Positions 5,244-6,937 of a DNA stretch of 6,937 nt are shown here, one piece after another. The notes beneath the pieces were generated by a model. The model saw only the letters and a program-made list of their open reading frames with translations. It was not told where the DNA came from and searched no databases. The stretch is from an uncultured bacterium (GTDB lineage: Bacteria; Bacillota_A; Clostridia; Oscillospirales; Oscillospiraceae). The stretch lies in NCBI GenBank assembly GCA_905214605.1, contig CAJMMY010000057.1, positions 1 to 6,937 on the forward strand. Direction: 5' to 3'. The position numbers were made by a program, and so were the translations under genes. Every line of letters starts with the position of its first letter. Positions within the stretch are counted from its first letter, which is position 1.

Positions 5244-6683
5244 ATGCCCACCAGTTGGAAACGCTCCCCTGCGGAGCTGCATAAGATTTATCTGGCCAAT
5301 ACCGAGGCTTTTTATAAGGTTGCAGGACGGGGTCTTGCCCCCCAGTTGGACGCATTTGTCCGGCAATGTGCCCTGGGCATGTGGAGCAAAAGCGGCGGTG
5401 TCACCCAAAACCACGTGGACGCATTCAATGCGCTGTATTCCAAAGGCACCGCCTCTCCCGGCTGGCTGCTGTGGCAGCTGACAGGGGAAGTGTGCAGCGC
5501 CGGAGCGTTTATGCCCCCGATTTTCTTCTGGAATCTGGCGGAAACGGACGCCAAGCGCCGCTCCGATACCTCCCGGGTATTTATCCGCATGATTACCAAT
5601 ATTTTGCTGTATCTGGCCGCCGTAGATGATGACGTCACTTGGGACGAGGCCGCTTATATCACCGATTGCTCCGCCCGGCTGACCGCCATTTGCGATTCCA
5701 GTGGGGTCAAGTCCTCCAAACCGGCGCTGAATGCCGCGGATTACGTCACCAGCGGTGAGCCACCGTTCACGGAAAAATTCGGTGCCGCCCCCGTCGCTGC
5801 CGGCGGAAATGCCCAAAAAATGGAAAAAGCTGCGGAAACCGCAACGGAAGTGCCCAAAAAGACCACGGAAGAACTGTTGAGCGAGCTGAATGAGCTGGTG
5901 GGTCTGGACGAAGTGAAAAAAGACGTAAACAGTCTGATTAACCTGATTAAAGTGCGGAAACTCCGGGAAGAAAATGAGCTGCCCGTGGCGCCCATGTCTC
6001 TGCATCTGGTATTCATGGGCAACCCCGGCACCGGTAAAACCACCGTTGCCCGGCTGTTGGCGCAGCTGTATGCTGGCATCGGCGTTTTGAGCAAAGGTCA
6101 GCTGGTGGAAGTGGACCGCTCCGGTCTGGTGGCAGGCTATGTGGGGCAGACGGCGCTGAAAACCCAGGAAGTGATTTCTTCCGCATTGGGCGGCGTACTG
6201 TTCATTGACGAGGCCTATTCTCTGGCCATGGGCGGTGAAAACGACTTCGGTCGAGAGGCCATTGACACCATTCTGAAAGCCATGGAAGACCACCGGGATG
6301 ATTTGGTAGTCATCGTTGCCGGATATGACGGTCCCATGGAAAAATTCCTGACCTCCAACCCCGGTTTGGAATCCCGGTTCAACAAATATTTCTACTTCCC
6401 GGATTACACCGGCGAACAGCTGATGGCCATTTTCCAGAGCCAATGCAAGCGAAACGGCTATACCCTCTCCCCGGAATCCGAGGAAAAAGCCAACGCCATG
6501 TTCCGGGAAATGTATGAACAGCGGGACGAAAACTTCGGCAACGGACGCGCGGTGCGAAATCTGTTTGAGGATATGGTGATGCGCCAGTCCAACCTGGTGG
6601 CTGTTATGGAGGCCCCCACAAAAGAGGATTTGATGACTTTCCTGCCGGAGGACTTTGAAGACCCTGCCGACGGAGAATCATAA
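5244..6683 (+). CDS. CbbX/SpoVK-like AAA+ ATPase with a TerB-like N-terminal region
   Basis: The 479-residue protein has a C-terminal AAA+ module of the CbbX/SpoVK/EccA group. Walker A GNPGTGKT is at 259-266; a pore-loop-like GYVGQT with Tyr299 follows at 298-303; Walker B LFIDE has Asp322 and Glu323; a probable arginine finger is Arg378 (SRF); a sensor-2-like GNGRAVRN is at 432-439. All the elements for ATP hydrolysis in a hexamer are present, so it should be active. Residues about 10-170 form a helical region with two similar segments, SKSGGVTQNHVDAF (48-61) and AVDDDVTWDEAAYI (126-139). These recall the acidic D-x-x-V-x-x-x-E repeat of TerB-like domains, a tentative match. An Ala/Lys/Glu-rich linker (about 178-208) joins the two parts. 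SpoVK (about 320 residues) and CbbX lack this N-terminal region, and EccA has TPRs there instead. Such ATPases usually thread or remodel protein partners; the partner is unknown. It is first in a two-gene operon, divergent from htpG. Confidence 0.88.
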   Translation: MPTSWKRSPAELHKIYLANTEAFYKVAGRGLAPQLDAFVRQCALGMWSKSGGVTQNHVDAFNALYSKGTASPGWLLWQLTGEVCSAGAFMPPIFFWNLAETDAKRRSDTSRVFIRMITNILLYLAAVDDDVTWDEAAYITDCSARLTAICDSSGVKSSKPALNAADYVTSGEPPFTEKFGAAPVAAGGNAQKMEKAAETATEVPKKTTEELLSELNELVGLDEVKKDVNSLINLIKVRKLREENELPVAPMSLHLVFMGNPGTGKTTVARLLAQLYAGIGVLSKGQLVEVDRSGLVAGYVGQTALKTQEVISSALGGVLFIDEAYSLAMGGENDFGREAIDTILKAMEDHRDDLVVIVAGYDGPMEKFLTSNPGLESRFNKYFYFPDYTGEQLMAIFQSQCKRNGYTLSPESEEKANAMFREMYEQRDENFGNGRAVRNLFEDMVMRQSNLVAVMEAPTKEDLMTFLPEDFEDPADGES

Positions 6684-6693
6684 ATAAAACCAT

Positions 6694-6700
6694 AGGAGGG
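6694..6700 (+). promoter_or_regulatory. Consensus ribosome-binding site of the zinc-ribbon gene
   Basis: AGGAGGG lies 8 nt before the ATG at 6709, in the 25-nt gap after the ATPase stop. It supports translation of the 71-residue frame over the overlapping one at 6702. Confidence 0.85.
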
Positions 6701-6708
6701 ATTGCACT

Positions 6709-6924
6709 ATGAATTGCCCATTCTGCGGAAAAGAAATGACTCTGGGATATATCCAGTGCCGGGACGGTGTGTATTGGACGGAGAAAAAGCAGCTGGTTTC
6801 CGCGCTGTCCGTTCTTGGAAAAGGCTGTACTCCCCTTGCCAACGGCGCTGCGCCGAATTCCGGCACCGTATTCGCCTACAAATGCGAAGACTGCAAAAAA
6901 GTTGTGATTGACTACGAAAAGTAA
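6709..6924 (+). CDS. Small zinc-ribbon protein (probably DUF6487/PF20097-like)
   Basis: The 71-residue cytosolic protein has a CPFC knuckle at Cys3/Cys6 and a CEDC knuckle at Cys59/Cys62, a CX2C...CX2C arrangement typical of a zinc ribbon folding around one zinc ion. Cys17 and Cys40 are extra and are not in a paired motif. The central region holds GYIQCRDGVYWT and ALSVLGKG. The overall pattern, starting MxCPxCGxEMxxGYIQ, is one I associate with a small conserved family of unknown function (DUF6487), recalled rather than searched. No DNA-binding helix, signal peptide or membrane segment is visible. The gene follows the ATPase by 25 nt with a consensus ribosome-binding site and no terminator between, so the two are probably co-transcribed. 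It could be an adaptor or partner of the ATPase, but nothing in the sequence shows this. Confidence 0.8.
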   Translation: MNCPFCGKEMTLGYIQCRDGVYWTEKKQLVSALSVLGKGCTPLANGAAPNSGTVFAYKCEDCKKVVIDYEK

Positions 6925-6937
6925 ATGCAAGTACGCA

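Noticed and set aside
5190..6443. Open frame of about 417 codons on the minus strand opposite the AAA+ ATPase
   Set aside because: Codon-aligned antisense to a gene with full AAA+ motifs, and it runs into the promoter region. The third such case confirms that long shadow frames are a codon-use effect here.
6702..6911. Alternative 69-codon frame overlapping the zinc-ribbon gene
   Set aside because: It starts inside the spacer just after the ribosome-binding site and lacks paired CX2C knuckles; the frame at 6709 has correct spacing and a recognisable fold pattern.

Overview
The window looks like chromosomal DNA of a Gram-positive Clostridia-type bacterium, most plausibly a gut Oscillospiraceae/Ruminococcaceae member. 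The evidence is the gene content (VanW/YoaR-type envelope protein, Firmicutes-type HtpG, a SpoVK/CbbX-like AAA+ ATPase), consensus AGGAGG ribosome-binding sites, near-perfect sigma-A promoters, and a moderately G+C-rich composition with avoidance of TTA, CTA and TCA codons. The taxonomic call is an inference from style and gene families, not a database match.

The window is two divergently transcribed units separated by about 207 bp (5037-5243). The leftward unit runs htpG (3126-5036), hemW (1822-3087), a VanW-domain membrane protein (71-1813) and the first nine codons of a further gene (1-29) that resembles the start of methionyl-tRNA synthetase. Gaps are short (38, 8 and 41 nt) and I see no terminator between genes, so one transcript from the htpG promoter could cover all four. 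The rightward unit is an AAA+ ATPase with an unusual helical, TerB-like N-terminal region (5244-6683), followed after 25 nt by a 71-residue zinc-ribbon protein (6709-6924). The window ends 13 nt later.

The divergent intergenic region is the most structured non-coding part. Each side has a clear sigma-A promoter, with the two -35 boxes only 27 bp apart. The htpG promoter is overlaid by an exact 10-bp direct repeat with a 26-bp period, one copy in the -35/-10 spacer and one at the transcription start, plus a short inverted repeat sharing the same GGTAC core. This looks like an operator, and it matches neither the CIRCE (HrcA) nor the CtsR consensus.

Functionally, the leftward unit combines protein folding (HtpG), heme handling (HemW), the cell envelope (VanW protein) and probably translation (MetG). 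The rightward pair is of unknown function; a CbbX/SpoVK-like remodelling ATPase divergent from a chaperone gene suggests, but does not show, a protein quality-control or macromolecular-remodelling role. There is no sign of mobile elements, CRISPR arrays, tRNA or rRNA genes. Apart from the possible operator and the ATPase/zinc-ribbon pair, this is an ordinary housekeeping region.
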